Assembly (NCBI RefSeq): GCF_024979235.1
Contig: NZ_JANLCM010000001.1
Location: 1,488,001-1,552,000 of the forward strand
DNA from: Herbiconiux aconitum
Lineage (GTDB): Bacteria > Actinomycetota > Actinomycetes > Actinomycetales > Microbacteriaceae
Length of the DNA stretch: 64,000 bases
Direction of reading: 5' to 3'
A program made the translations under genes and the position numbers. Below, in pieces: positions 8,343-16,965 of the stretch; within the stretch, counting starts at the first letter, position 1, and every line of letters starts with the position of its first letter. The notes beneath the pieces were generated by a model. That model saw only the letters and a list, made by a program, of their open reading frames with translations. It made no database searches and was not told the DNA's origin.

Positions 8343-8392
8343 AGTCGCCACCGTCGCCGACGTGCCACGCCGCCACACGACTCGGAGATCTC

Positions 8393-8884
8393 ATGAACAC
8401 GCGCCAGAAGAAGTTCGCTCTCGCCACGATGACCGGTGTCTCCCTCTCCGTCGCACTGGCCGGATGCGCCACCGACTCGGGCGCGCCGGCGGCCGACGCG
8501 CAGACGGTGCCGCCGAGCACCTCGTCGGCCCCGACCGCGCCGGCGGCGACACCCTCGGCCACGTCTGACGCGGGCTCGTCGAGTGGCTCCAAGTACGCCG
8601 ACGGCGACTACGAGGCCACCGGCAACTACGTCTCGCCGAACGGCAAGGAGGAGATCGACGTCTCGGTAACTCTCTCCGGCGACGTCATCACCGCCGTCAC
8701 CGTGACGCCGGAGGCGACCAACCCCACAGCCATCCAGTACCAGACCCAGTTCGCCGACGGCATCGCCAAGGTCGTGGTGGGCAAGGACATCGACGAGATC
8801 GACGTCTCCCGGGTGGCCGGCTCGAGCCTCACCAGCGGGGGCTTCAACGAGGCGATCGAGGCCATCAAGGCCGACGCCGCCTAG
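8393..8884 (+). CDS. FMN-binding domain lipoprotein
   Basis: A 163-residue exported lipoprotein. A signal peptide ends in the lipobox LAGC, with Cys25 as the lipidated residue; an Ala/Pro/Ser/Thr-rich tether of about 45 residues follows. The C-terminal 90 residues are an FMN_bind domain of the NqrC/RnfG type (ADGDYEATGNYVSPNGKEEI). The flavinylation motif appears as AGSSLTSGGF, where family members usually have SGATLTS, so the acceptor would be Ser145 rather than Thr. FMN would be attached covalently through a phosphodiester by ApbE, encoded next. The protein probably carries electrons on the outer face of the membrane. First gene of a three-gene operon. Confidence 0.85.
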   Translation: MNTRQKKFALATMTGVSLSVALAGCATDSGAPAADAQTVPPSTSSAPTAPAATPSATSDAGSSSGSKYADGDYEATGNYVSPNGKEEIDVSVTLSGDVITAVTVTPEATNPTAIQYQTQFADGIAKVVVGKDIDEIDVSRVAGSSLTSGGFNEAIEAIKADAA

Positions 8885-8888
8885 GGTC

Positions 8889-9788
8889 ATGACCGACCCC
8901 GCGTTCTTCGATTTCGAGGCGATCGGCACGCACTGGCAGATCGAGACGGCCTCGCCGCTCGACGCGCACGTGCGTCAGGCTGTGCTCGAACGGGTCGAGC
9001 GCTTCGACGCCACGTACTCCCGCTTCCGCACCGACAGCCTCGTCACCGCGATCGCGGAGCGGCCCGGTCGGTATGCGTTCCCGGATGACGCGGTGGAACT
9101 CTTCGCCCTCTACGACCGCTTGGCCGTCGCCACCGCGGGCGCCGTCGACCCGCTCGTCGGGCGCGATCTCGAACTGCTCGGCTACGACCGCGACTACAGT
9201 CTGCGGCCGGCCGTCGACGACCCGCGGGCGACAGCATCCGGAGCGACGGATGCGCGTGGCCGGCCCTCCTGGAACACCGACATCGTGCGAGAAGGCCGCG
9301 TCGTCACCACCGAGCGTCCCGTCGTGATCGACGTGGGGGCGGCCGGCAAAGGGCTTCTCGTCGACCTCGTGGCGGGCGTGCTGCGCGAGCAGGGAATCGA
9401 CCGCTACGTCGTGGACGCGAGTGGCGACCTCGTGCACGCCGGGCCGCAGCCCATCCGGGTCGGCCTCGAGCATCCGCTCGTCGCCGGACAAGCGATCGGC
9501 GTCGCCGAACTGCAGAACGCGTCGCTCTGCGCATCGGCCAGCAACCGGCGGAGCTGGGGCGAAGGGCTGCACCACATCCTCGACGGGCGCACGGGCAACC
9601 CGGCCCGCGACGTCATCGCGACCTGGGTCGTGGCCGCCGACACCGCCCTCGCCGACGGGCTGGCGACCGCCCTGTTCTTCACCGGGGCACACCGGCTCGC
9701 CGAAACATTCCACTTCAGCTATGTACGCTTGTACGCCGACGGACGAGCAGAGCGCTCGCGCGATTTTCGGGGGGAACTGTTCACATGA
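8889..9788 (+). CDS. apbE: FAD:protein FMN transferase (ApbE family)
   Basis: A 299-residue ApbE-type flavin transferase, which splits FAD and joins FMN to a Ser/Thr of a partner protein outside the cytoplasm. The N-terminal AIGTHWQIE matches the family start (usually MGT). The conserved DVGAAGKGLLVDLV and YVVDASGDLVHAG segments contribute to FAD and Mg binding, and the late HHILDGRTGNPA motif and TWVVAADTALADGLATALF are typical. No clear signal peptide is visible, which is unusual for an enzyme that should act extracytoplasmically; TAT or co-export cannot be judged. It starts 4 bp after the FMN-binding lipoprotein and overlaps the next gene by ATGA, so all three are co-expressed and the lipoprotein is the evident substrate. 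Confidence 0.9.
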   Translation: MTDPAFFDFEAIGTHWQIETASPLDAHVRQAVLERVERFDATYSRFRTDSLVTAIAERPGRYAFPDDAVELFALYDRLAVATAGAVDPLVGRDLELLGYDRDYSLRPAVDDPRATASGATDARGRPSWNTDIVREGRVVTTERPVVIDVGAAGKGLLVDLVAGVLREQGIDRYVVDASGDLVHAGPQPIRVGLEHPLVAGQAIGVAELQNASLCASASNRRSWGEGLHHILDGRTGNPARDVIATWVVAADTALADGLATALFFTGAHRLAETFHFSYVRLYADGRAERSRDFRGELFT

Positions 9789-11296
9789 AATCCCGTCTTG
9801 ACACCCTGCTCGGCCACGTGACGATGTATCGGCTGATGATCGTCGTGCTGGGCGCGATCGCTCTCGTCGCGATCATCGCGAGCGCCTTCGGGCAACTCTT
9901 CTACACGCCCCTCCAGCTCGTGCTGAGCCTTGCGGTGGCGCTGATCGCGACCGGGTTGTCGGGATGGATCTTCGCGCTCGCGTTCCGCACCCGGGCGCAC
10001 CTCGAGTCATCGGTCATCACCGGTCTGCTGGTGTTCATGATCTTCCTGCCGACCGACGCCCCTGCGGGCCTGCTGCTGCTCGCCGTGAGCGGCATCGTGG
10101 CCTCCGCGTCGAAGTACCTGCTGGCCATCCGTGGCCGGCACGTGCTCAACCCGGCGGCGGTTGCGGCCGTGGTGATGACGGTCACGACGCTCGACATCGC
10201 CGGGTGGTGGGTGGCGAACCCGGTGCTGCTGCCCTTCGTAGCGGTCGGCGCGCTGATCGTGCTCTACCGCACGCGCAAACTCACCGTGGGCCTGGTCTTC
10301 GTCGTGATCGCGACGGCACTGTTCACCGCGCGGTTCGTGGGGAACGGCGAGCTGCCGTTCGACGCGCTCGGATTGGCGCTCGGTTCACTCCCGATCGTCT
10401 TCCTCGCCGGGTTCATGCTGAGCGAGCCGCTCACCCTTCCGCCGCGTCGCTGGCAGCAGTTGCTGGTCGCGGCACTGGTGGCCGTGGTGTTCTCGATTCC
10501 TTACCAGATCGGTCCGGTGTACTCCTCACCGGAGATCGCTCTGCTGGTGGGCAACATCGTGGCCTTCGCTTTCTCGCAGCGGCGGGGCATCCGGATGCGC
10601 TTCCTCGGCAGTCGTGACCTCACACCCACGAGCGCCGCCTACGACTTCGAGCCGCTGACGCCGGTGCGGTTTCGGCCCGGGCAATACCTCGAGCTGACCC
10701 TGCCTCATCGCCGGGTCGACAGCCGTGGGTCGCGTCGCATGTTCAGCATCACCTCGGCGGCCGACGACGGGTCGCGCGTGAGTGTCGGAGTGAAACTCGC
10801 CCAGCCGTCGAGTTCGTTCAAGCGCACCCTCGCCGCGCTGGAGCCCGGGGCGACCGTGCGGTCGACCTGGGTGGGCGGCGACTTCCTGCTGCCGGACGAT
10901 CCGGGCGTTCCTCTCGTGTTCGCCGCCGGCGGGATCGGCATCACCCCCTTCGTGAGCCAACTCGCCGAGCGGTCGCGCGGGGAGGGCCGGCCGGTCGACG
11001 TGGTTCTGCTGTATTCGGTGGCGTCGGTCGAGGAGCTCGCCTACGCCGACGAGCTGGTGGCAGCCGGCATCCGCGTGCTCGTCAGTGCTCCGGATGCGCC
11101 CGACGACCTGCCGCCGGGCTGGGAGTACCTCGGACCAGGCCGCCTGAGCGCCGAGGCGCTCGGCACGGCGATCCCCGACCTGCGCGGCCGTCGCGCCTAC
11201 GTCTCAGGCCCGCCCGGCTACGTCGACCACGTGGCGCGCGAACTCCGTCGCGCCGGCGCCCGTGCCGTGCGCCGCGACGCCTTCGCGGGTTACTGA
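9785..11296 (+). CDS. NqrB/RnfD-like membrane domain fused to ferredoxin-NAD(P)H reductase domain
   Basis: A 503-residue two-part protein. Residues 1 to about 270 form roughly nine or ten transmembrane helices of the NqrB/RnfD type; the KYLLAIRGRHVLNPAAVAA segment matches that family's conserved K..(G)xHxxNPAA region. Residues from about 275 form a ferredoxin-reductase module: FAD-binding RRMFSIT (RxYS-like), then the NAD(P) site GGIGITPFVS and the end motif VSGPPGYVDHV. The layout predicts electron flow from cytosolic NAD(P)H through FAD, across the membrane, to the FMN lipoprotein encoded two genes upstream. The terminal acceptor is not encoded here. The ATGA overlap with apbE fixes the start. 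Confidence 0.85.
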   Translation: MKSRLDTLLGHVTMYRLMIVVLGAIALVAIIASAFGQLFYTPLQLVLSLAVALIATGLSGWIFALAFRTRAHLESSVITGLLVFMIFLPTDAPAGLLLLAVSGIVASASKYLLAIRGRHVLNPAAVAAVVMTVTTLDIAGWWVANPVLLPFVAVGALIVLYRTRKLTVGLVFVVIATALFTARFVGNGELPFDALGLALGSLPIVFLAGFMLSEPLTLPPRRWQQLLVAALVAVVFSIPYQIGPVYSSPEIALLVGNIVAFAFSQRRGIRMRFLGSRDLTPTSAAYDFEPLTPVRFRPGQYLELTLPHRRVDSRGSRRMFSITSAADDGSRVSVGVKLAQPSSSFKRTLAALEPGATVRSTWVGGDFLLPDDPGVPLVFAAGGIGITPFVSQLAERSRGEGRPVDVVLLYSVASVEELAYADELVAAGIRVLVSAPDAPDDLPPGWEYLGPGRLSAEALGTAIPDLRGRRAYVSGPPGYVDHVARELRRAGARAVRRDAFAGY

Positions 11297-11308
11297 CCCT
11301 CCTCGCGG

Positions 11309-12220
11309 TCAGTCCGTGGCCGCGGCTTGCTCGGGGCCCTCGGCCGCGATCGGAGTGCGGGCGGGACGCTTGAGCGTCACAAGATACGAGCCGGCGAGCA
11401 CCACCGCGAAGCCCACGATCGTCCAGACCGTCACCCGTTCGCCGAGAACGAGAGCTCCGGCGATGATGGCGACCGCCGGATTGACATAGGTGATGGTGGT
11501 CGCCTTCACGGGCCCGATCTCGCCCACCAGGGCGAGCATGAGCAAGAAGGCGAGCGCGCTGCAGATCACGGCGAGCACGACGATCGAGACGATCACCGAC
11601 GCCGAGGGCCAGGCCGAGGGCCAGGCGCCGGTGAGCAGCACGAAGGGGATGTACACCACGGCGGTGATGGCGAGCGAGAGCGAGACCACCCCGACGCCGG
11701 GCAGATCGCTCATCCAGCGCGCCAGGATCGCCGGCCCGACCGCGTAACCCACCACCACGACCGCCATCTCGGCCACACCGATGAGGTCGGAGCCGGCAAG
11801 GTCGAACCCGACCAGAATCGCGACTCCGAGCATCCCGGCCCCGAGCCCGAGCCAGTTCAGCACCGACAGTTTCTCGGGTCGCCCGAGCACGAAGGCCACG
11901 GCGACACCCGCCAACGGCACGGTGGCGAGCAGAAGCCCTGCGGTGGAGCTCGGAATCCGCTGTTCGGCCGAACTCAGGAAGTACCACGGCAGGATGATCT
12001 CAGCCACCGTGTAGGCGAGGAGGGGTTTCCAGCGCCGCAGCACCTGGCCGACCTCGCGCCGGAAGAACGCCAGGGGCAACAGCAGGATGGTGGCGAGGCC
12101 GGCGCGGGCGAGCACCACCATTGCGGGCTCGAGCTCGCCGACCGCGACCTTGATGAAGAGGTAGGGGATGCCCCACGCGATCCCCAGCGCGACGAACAGA
12201 AAGAGGCCGCGTCGAGTCAT
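11309..12220 (-). CDS. EamA/DMT superfamily transporter
   Basis: A 303-residue protein with ten hydrophobic segments in two EamA repeats, the fold of drug/metabolite transporters (RhaT/YdcZ-like). The family's first helix is clear (FLFVALGIAWGIPYLFIKV), and the cytosolic C-terminal tail is basic (KRPARTPIAAEG). Exported substrate unknown. The ATG at 12220 has a GGAGGG site 5 nt upstream; an in-frame ATG further upstream at 12439 would overlap the photolyase gene and is rejected. It follows the photolyase gene by 17 bp on the same strand and is probably cotranscribed. Confidence 0.85.
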   Translation of the reverse strand: MTRRGLFLFVALGIAWGIPYLFIKVAVGELEPAMVVLARAGLATILLLPLAFFRREVGQVLRRWKPLLAYTVAEIILPWYFLSSAEQRIPSSTAGLLLATVPLAGVAVAFVLGRPEKLSVLNWLGLGAGMLGVAILVGFDLAGSDLIGVAEMAVVVVGYAVGPAILARWMSDLPGVGVVSLSLAITAVVYIPFVLLTGAWPSAWPSASVIVSIVVLAVICSALAFLLMLALVGEIGPVKATTITYVNPAVAIIAGALVLGERVTVWTIVGFAVVLAGSYLVTLKRPARTPIAAEGPEQAAATD

Positions 12221-12237
12221 CCCTCCATTCTGGCCTG

Positions 12238-13662
12238 TCAGCGAATGGTGGCGTAAGCGTCGAGAGCCGCGCGACGCGACTCCGCGAGGTCGACCATGGG
12301 GGCGGGGTAGGCATCCGTTCCCACCTCGGGCACGTAGCGCTCGACGTAGGCGCCGTGCTTGTCGAATTTCGACGCCTGCAGTTCGGGGTTGAACACGCGG
12401 AAGTACGGCGCGGCATCCGGCCCCGATCCTGCCACCCACTGCCAGTTCAGGGCGTTCGAGGCGGGGTCGGCGTCGACCAGGGTGTCCCAGAACCAGGCCT
12501 CACCCACCCGCCAATCGACCCGCAGGTTCTTCACCAGGAACGACGCCACCACCATGCGCACCCGGTTGTGCATCACGCCGGTCTGCCAGAGCTCGCGCAT
12601 GCCGGCGTCGACGAGAGGGATTCCTGTGCGCCCCTGCTGCCAGCGCTCGAGTTCTGCGGCATCCGGCTCCTGCCAGGGAAAGCGGTCGAACTCGGGCCGC
12701 ATGTTCTCGCTCGTGATGGAGGGCAGGTGGAAGAGCAGGTGATACGCGAACTCGCGCCACACCAGCTGACGGAGATAAGCGGATGCGCCGCCCTCGTCGC
12801 CGCGCACGCGTGCCCGATGCTGGTCCACAGCGTGCCACACCTCGAACGGACTGATCTCGCCGAAGCGGAGGTGCGGTGAGAGGTTGGAGGTAGCGTCTTC
12901 GGCCGGGAAGTCCTGCTCGTCGACGTAGGTGCCGACGCCGTTCCTCACGAAGGAGCGCAGGCGCTCGTGGGCACCGGCCGACCCGGGTTGCCAGCGCTCG
13001 CGGAGTCCGGCGGCCCAGTCGGGGCGGGTGGGGAGCAGGGCCCAGGAGTCGAGGTCGTCGGAGTCGACCGGGCGGTGGCGCGGCGGTTTGTCGTCGTCGG
13101 CGAGGTGGGCATCCGCGGCTGTGGCTGTGGCTGTGGCTGTGGCGGCTGCCGGCGCGGGCAGCGGATGCCGCGGCGGCGGCCCCGCGGTCACCGATCGCCA
13201 GAACGGGGTGAACACCTTGTAGTAGCCGCCCTGGCCGGTAAGCACGGTCCAGGGCTCGAAGAGCAGGGAGGCCTGGAAGCTCTCGACCGTCAGGCCTTCC
13301 GCGCGCAGCGACGACTTGAGCGCGGCATCCACCGCCCGCTCCGCCTCGCCGTAGCGGCGATTCCAGAGCACGGTCGTCGCATCCGTCTCCTGCACGATCG
13401 CCCGCACGGCCGCCTCGGCCGGACCGCGGCGGAGGGTCAGAGGCAGTCCGAGTTCGTGCAGCTCGCCGGCCAGCGCGGTGAGGCTGCCGTGTAACCACCA
13501 GCGGGAAGCGGCTCCGAGCGGTCGGATGCCCGCACTCTCGTCGTCGAGCACGTAGAGGCACACGATCGGGTCGCCCCGTTTCACGGCGGCGTGCAGCGCG
13601 GGATTGTCGTGCACCCGCAGGTCGTCACGGAACCAGACGATGGTGGTGCCGGTGGTGCTCAT
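12238..13662 (-). CDS. phr: Deoxyribodipyrimidine photolyase
   Basis: A 474-residue cryptochrome/photolyase family enzyme that uses FADH- and blue light to split cyclobutane pyrimidine dimers. The N-terminal Rossmann-like antenna domain starts with TIVWFRDDLRVHDNPAL. The C-terminal FAD domain contains the expected WREFAYHLLFHLP, RTGIPLVDAGMRELWQTG, HNRVRMVVASFLVKNL and WQWVAGSGPDAAPYFRVFNP blocks, ending in ERYVPEV. Length is typical. The linker between the domains carries a (Thr-Ala)4 run coded by a GGCTGT tandem repeat. The ATG at 13662 has GAGGG upstream. A 59-bp palindrome separates it from the divergent EamA gene. Confidence 0.93.
   Translation of the reverse strand: MSTTGTTIVWFRDDLRVHDNPALHAAVKRGDPIVCLYVLDDESAGIRPLGAASRWWLHGSLTALAGELHELGLPLTLRRGPAEAAVRAIVQETDATTVLWNRRYGEAERAVDAALKSSLRAEGLTVESFQASLLFEPWTVLTGQGGYYKVFTPFWRSVTAGPPPRHPLPAPAAATATATATAADAHLADDDKPPRHRPVDSDDLDSWALLPTRPDWAAGLRERWQPGSAGAHERLRSFVRNGVGTYVDEQDFPAEDATSNLSPHLRFGEISPFEVWHAVDQHRARVRGDEGGASAYLRQLVWREFAYHLLFHLPSITSENMRPEFDRFPWQEPDAAELERWQQGRTGIPLVDAGMRELWQTGVMHNRVRMVVASFLVKNLRVDWRVGEAWFWDTLVDADPASNALNWQWVAGSGPDAAPYFRVFNPELQASKFDKHGAYVERYVPEVGTDAYPAPMVDLAESRRAALDAYATIR
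13117..13140. repeat. Hexanucleotide tandem repeat (GGCTGT)x4 inside phr
   Basis: Four exact GGCTGT units, followed by GGCGGCTGC. On the coding strand they encode Thr-Ala repeats in the inter-domain linker. Because units are six bases, slippage keeps the reading frame. Confidence 0.9.
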
Positions 13663-13710
13663 GCCCTCATTCAACCCCGCCCCCACCCCACCCGCCTCCG
13701 TCTGCCGAGA

Positions 13711-13769
13711 TCGAGAGGGCACGATTCGTCGCTTCCCGCCGCGTCGTGCGACGAATCGTGCCCACTCGA
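13711..13769. repeat. 59-bp long-armed palindrome between divergent genes
   Basis: Left arm 13711-13732 and right arm 13748-13769 pair at 21 of 22 positions around a 15-nt loop; the inner 16 (GGGCACGATTCGTCGC) are perfect. It lies between the divergent starts of phr (13662) and the EamA gene (13829), so it cannot be a terminator for either gene. Possible roles are a shared operator, a cruciform or a mobile palindromic element. Confidence 0.85.
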
Positions 13770-13828
13770 TCGCTTCGAGCGCCCGGTATCGTGGGGCGAA
13801 TGCGGGGCGCAGCGGTGAAGGACGTGAC

Positions 13829-14761
13829 GTGAGCCGGCGACCCGTCGTCGTCGCCACCGTGTCGTTGCTCGCCGCGACGTTGTTCTGGGCCGGCAACTAC
13901 GTGGTGGGGGCGGCCGCGGTCGCGGAGCTCGATCCGCTCAGCCTCGTGTTCCTCCGCTGGGCGTTCGCGGCGATCCCACTGCTCGTGCTCGCCCACCTGA
14001 TCGAGCGGCCGAAGTGGCGCGATGTCTTGAGGGCCTGGCCGTGGCTCATCGCGCTGAGCGCCACGGGAGTCATCGGATACACCCTGCTGCTCTACACCGC
14101 CCTGCAATACACGGATGCCTTCAACGCCTCGCTCATCAACGCCTTCAACCCGGCCCTCATCAGCGTCGCGGCCGTGCTCTTCCTGCGCGAGCGGCTCTCC
14201 GCCACCGCGGTCATCGGCATCGTGCTGGCGCTCGTCGGCGTGCTCATCGTGCTCTCGCGCGGCTCGCTCGACGGCTTCTTCGACGGCGGATTCGGCATCG
14301 GCGACGTGTTCATGGTGGGGGCGATCGTGGCCTGGACGGCCTACACGATCCTCGGCCGGCGTGGTCCGCGCATCCCGCCCATCACCTCGACGGCGTTGCA
14401 GGTGGTGATCGCCGTGATCGTGCTCGCGCCCATCACGGTGCTCTCCGGCGGCCCTGCGATTCCTCAGACGCCGAGCGTGTGGTGGGCGCTGGCGTTCATC
14501 GTGGTGTTTCCCTCGGTGCTGTCCTACCTGCTCTGGAACCGGGCACTCGGCGTCATCCCGCCCGCTCGGGCCGGTGTCTTCCTCAACCTCATCACCGTGT
14601 TCACCGCGGCACTCACGCTGGTGCTCGGCCAACCGTTCACCGTCGCTCAGGTGGTGGGAGGCGTCATCGTGCTGGGGGGAGTGGCCCTGGCGAACCTGCA
14701 GGCCTTCCGCGCACCCAAGCAGGAGGTGGCGGCTCCCACGAGCACCGAACCCACTCTCTGA
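13829..14761 (+). CDS. EamA/DMT superfamily transporter
   Basis: A 310-residue ten-helix drug/metabolite transporter with two EamA domains; the first begins LLAATLFWAGNYVVGAAAV and the second near residue 160 (FMVGAIVAWTAYTILGRRG). It is not closely similar to the EamA protein at 11309-12220. The substrate is unknown. I chose the GTG at 13829, preceded by GAAGGA, because the longer in-frame ORF reads through the palindrome and into phr. The C-terminus ends with a short Ala/Pro/Thr-rich tail. Confidence 0.8.
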   Translation: MSRRPVVVATVSLLAATLFWAGNYVVGAAAVAELDPLSLVFLRWAFAAIPLLVLAHLIERPKWRDVLRAWPWLIALSATGVIGYTLLLYTALQYTDAFNASLINAFNPALISVAAVLFLRERLSATAVIGIVLALVGVLIVLSRGSLDGFFDGGFGIGDVFMVGAIVAWTAYTILGRRGPRIPPITSTALQVVIAVIVLAPITVLSGGPAIPQTPSVWWALAFIVVFPSVLSYLLWNRALGVIPPARAGVFLNLITVFTAALTLVLGQPFTVAQVVGGVIVLGGVALANLQAFRAPKQEVAAPTSTEPTL

Positions 14762-14768
14762 ACGCGGG

Positions 14769-15212
14769 CTATCGCCCCGAGACGCCTTCGCGCAGCTTGT
14801 CGCAGAGCCGGGCGAGCTCGTCGAGCTCGTCGGACGAGAGGTGACCGGTCATGTGCGCGCTGATCGATTCGGCGTGGATGACGGCCGCTTGCCGGTAGAC
14901 CTGCACCCCGTGCTCCGTGAGCCCGACGAGCGTGCCTCGGCCGTCGGTGGGGTCGTCGTTCTTCTCCAGGATGCCGCGCGCCACGAGACGGTCGACCAGG
15001 CGGCTGATGCTCGGCTGGGTGAGCAGCACCTTCTCGCCGAGGTCGCGGATGCGCAGCACCTTCCTCGGCTGGATGAACAGATTGAACATCACGTCGTATT
15101 CGTTCAGCGACACGATGTCGGTGGGGAACTCGGTGGCGAGCTGGCGCATCACCGTGACCTGAGCCCGGAACAGCGATTCCCAAGCGGCGACGGGTGAGAC
15201 TTCTGCTGCCAT
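14769..15212 (-). CDS. MarR family transcriptional regulator
   Basis: A 147-residue winged-helix repressor-type protein. The recognition region is KVLLTQPSISRLVDRLVARG followed by the wing DPTDGRGTLVGLTEHG, both diagnostic for MarR. Members bind as dimers to palindromes and usually respond to phenolic or other small ligands. The ATG at 15212 has GGGAG upstream. It lies 37 bp downstream of the amidohydrolase gene on the same strand, so it may be cotranscribed with it and regulate it. It converges on the EamA gene with only 7 bp between their ends. Confidence 0.88.
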   Translation of the reverse strand: MAAEVSPVAAWESLFRAQVTVMRQLATEFPTDIVSLNEYDVMFNLFIQPRKVLRIRDLGEKVLLTQPSISRLVDRLVARGILEKNDDPTDGRGTLVGLTEHGVQVYRQAAVIHAESISAHMTGHLSSDELDELARLCDKLREGVSGR

Positions 15213-15249
15213 TCCCGCTCCCGACGCTCGTGGAATCCGTTCGTGGAAC

Positions 15250-16866
15250 TCATTGTGACACGCTGTACACCCGCTCGCCCGCGAGATAGGTCTCGACCAC
15301 GTCGAGGCCCGGTAGCGCATCCGGTGTCACCGTGGAGGGGTCGGCGGAGAGCACCACGAGGTCGGCGAACTTGCCCACCTCGAGGCTGCCCACTTCGTGC
15401 TCCGAGAACAGCTGCCAGGCGGCGTCGAGGGTCTGGGCCCGGATCGCCTCGTCGAGCGTCACCCCGGCAGCGCCTTCGAGGTGCCGGCCCGATCGCGTGG
15501 TGCGCGTCATCGCCACCGCCATGTTGCGCAGCGGTTCGGCGGGCGTGACCGTGCCGTCGTTGTGGAACGAGATCTTCAGGCCCGCATCGAGCGCCGCGCG
15601 TGCATTCGCCCACGGACCGCCGTGCTCGGGCCCGAAGAGGTCGTCGACGAGTACCTCGCCCCAGTAATAGATGTGGTCGACGAGGATGCTCGCCGTCACG
15701 CCGAGCGCTGCCGCCCGCTCGAACTGGGCCGGTGTCATGGCGCCGACGTGCTCCATCCGCAACCGGTGGTCGGCGCGCGGATGCCGCTCCAGCAACGCTT
15801 CCCAGCAGTCGAGCACGCGGTCGACCGCGAGGTCGCCGTGCACGTGGCAGGCGAGCTGCCAGCCCTCGGGGAAGTAGCGCTCCACCACCTCGTCGAGCTG
15901 CTCGCGCGTGTAGTTCGCCGAGCCGTGCGAACCCGGTTCCACCCCGATCGACCGGGTGCCGGGGGTGTCGAGGTAGGGGAAGGAGAGGAGGATGTTGCCG
16001 ACCCAGGGCGACCCGTCGGCCCAGGTCTTCATCCCCACCTGGCGAATGAGCTCGTCGCCGTTCTGCGGGGCGACGGATGCGACGACCTCCGGCGCTGACA
16101 TCTCGTACAGTCGCAGCCGCGCACGGAGCCCACCGCCCGCACGGGCGGCGTCGAGGGCGGGCCGCTTCGCGGCATCCCAGCTCATGTCGCTCACGGTCGT
16201 GATGCCCACGGCGTTGAGGGTTTCGAGGTAGGCGGTGAGCAGCTCGGGGAGGTCGCGCTGGGCAGCCGCGAGGGTGTCGCGGAGCAGAGCGAGAACGGTG
16301 CCCACTTCGAAGCCCTTGCCGGTCAGTTCTCCTGCGGCATCCTTCTCCCAGTGCGAGCCGGCGGGGTCTGGGGTGTCGCGGTCGATTCCGGCGCGGCGGG
16401 CCGCGGCGGTGTTGAAGAAGACCACGTGGCCGGAGTTGTGCAGGATGACCAGGGGTGTGTCACCGGCCCAGTCATCGAGTTGCTGGAGCGTGGGGTCGCT
16501 CAGGCCGGTCTGCAGCAAGCCGTCCCAGCCGTTGAAGACGGCGCCCTCGGGGCGCGCGGTGAGACCCTCGCGGATCGCCTGCATCACCTCGCCGGCGGTG
16601 GCGAGCACCACCGGGCGGATGTCGATCATGGCTCGGCTCAGCACCACCGCGGCGTCGGTCGGGTGCCCGTGCGCCTCCACGAAGCCGGGCAGCAGCGCCC
16701 GCTCGCCCAGCTCGACGACCCGCGCATCCGGTGTCGCCTGCGAACGCACCTCGACGGCGTCGCCGACCGCCGCGATCCGGCCGTCGCGCACCAGCAGAGC
16801 CTCCGCTCGAGGCCGGGTCTCGTCGACCGTGATGACCGTGCCGAGGAAGAGGATCTCCGTGCTCAT
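15250..16866 (-). CDS. Amidohydrolase, YtcJ-like
   Basis: A 538-residue metal-dependent amidohydrolase of the YtcJ/Amidohydro_3 type. A small N-terminal beta-sandwich (ILFLGTVITVDETRPRAEAL, IAAVGDA) leads into LLPGFVEAHGHPTDA, which carries the first metal-binding HxH. Later ligands are in CHVHGDLAVDRVLDCWE and RMEHVGAMTPAQ, and the domain ends FHNDGTVTPAEPL and VGSLEVGKFADLVVLSADP. Members hydrolyse amides or formamides, but most are unassigned. No signal peptide. It is probably the first gene of a pair with the marR gene. Confidence 0.88.
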   Translation of the reverse strand: MSTEILFLGTVITVDETRPRAEALLVRDGRIAAVGDAVEVRSQATPDARVVELGERALLPGFVEAHGHPTDAAVVLSRAMIDIRPVVLATAGEVMQAIREGLTARPEGAVFNGWDGLLQTGLSDPTLQQLDDWAGDTPLVILHNSGHVVFFNTAAARRAGIDRDTPDPAGSHWEKDAAGELTGKGFEVGTVLALLRDTLAAAQRDLPELLTAYLETLNAVGITTVSDMSWDAAKRPALDAARAGGGLRARLRLYEMSAPEVVASVAPQNGDELIRQVGMKTWADGSPWVGNILLSFPYLDTPGTRSIGVEPGSHGSANYTREQLDEVVERYFPEGWQLACHVHGDLAVDRVLDCWEALLERHPRADHRLRMEHVGAMTPAQFERAAALGVTASILVDHIYYWGEVLVDDLFGPEHGGPWANARAALDAGLKISFHNDGTVTPAEPLRNMAVAMTRTTRSGRHLEGAAGVTLDEAIRAQTLDAAWQLFSEHEVGSLEVGKFADLVVLSADPSTVTPDALPGLDVVETYLAGERVYSVSQ

Positions 16867-16872
16867 GGCGCA

Positions 16873-16878
16873 ACTGTA
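16873..16878 (-). promoter_or_regulatory. -10 hexamer TACAGT, leaderless amidohydrolase gene
   Basis: Read on the minus strand, TACAGT ends 6 nt before the ATG at 16866. Confidence 0.5.
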
Positions 16879-16965
16879 GCGGCCGTCTCCCGGGCTGGTG
16901 CCCCGGTGCTTTCAGTTCTACGCTCGGGTCTCAACCGATCCCGAATCCACCCGGAAGGAACTCTC

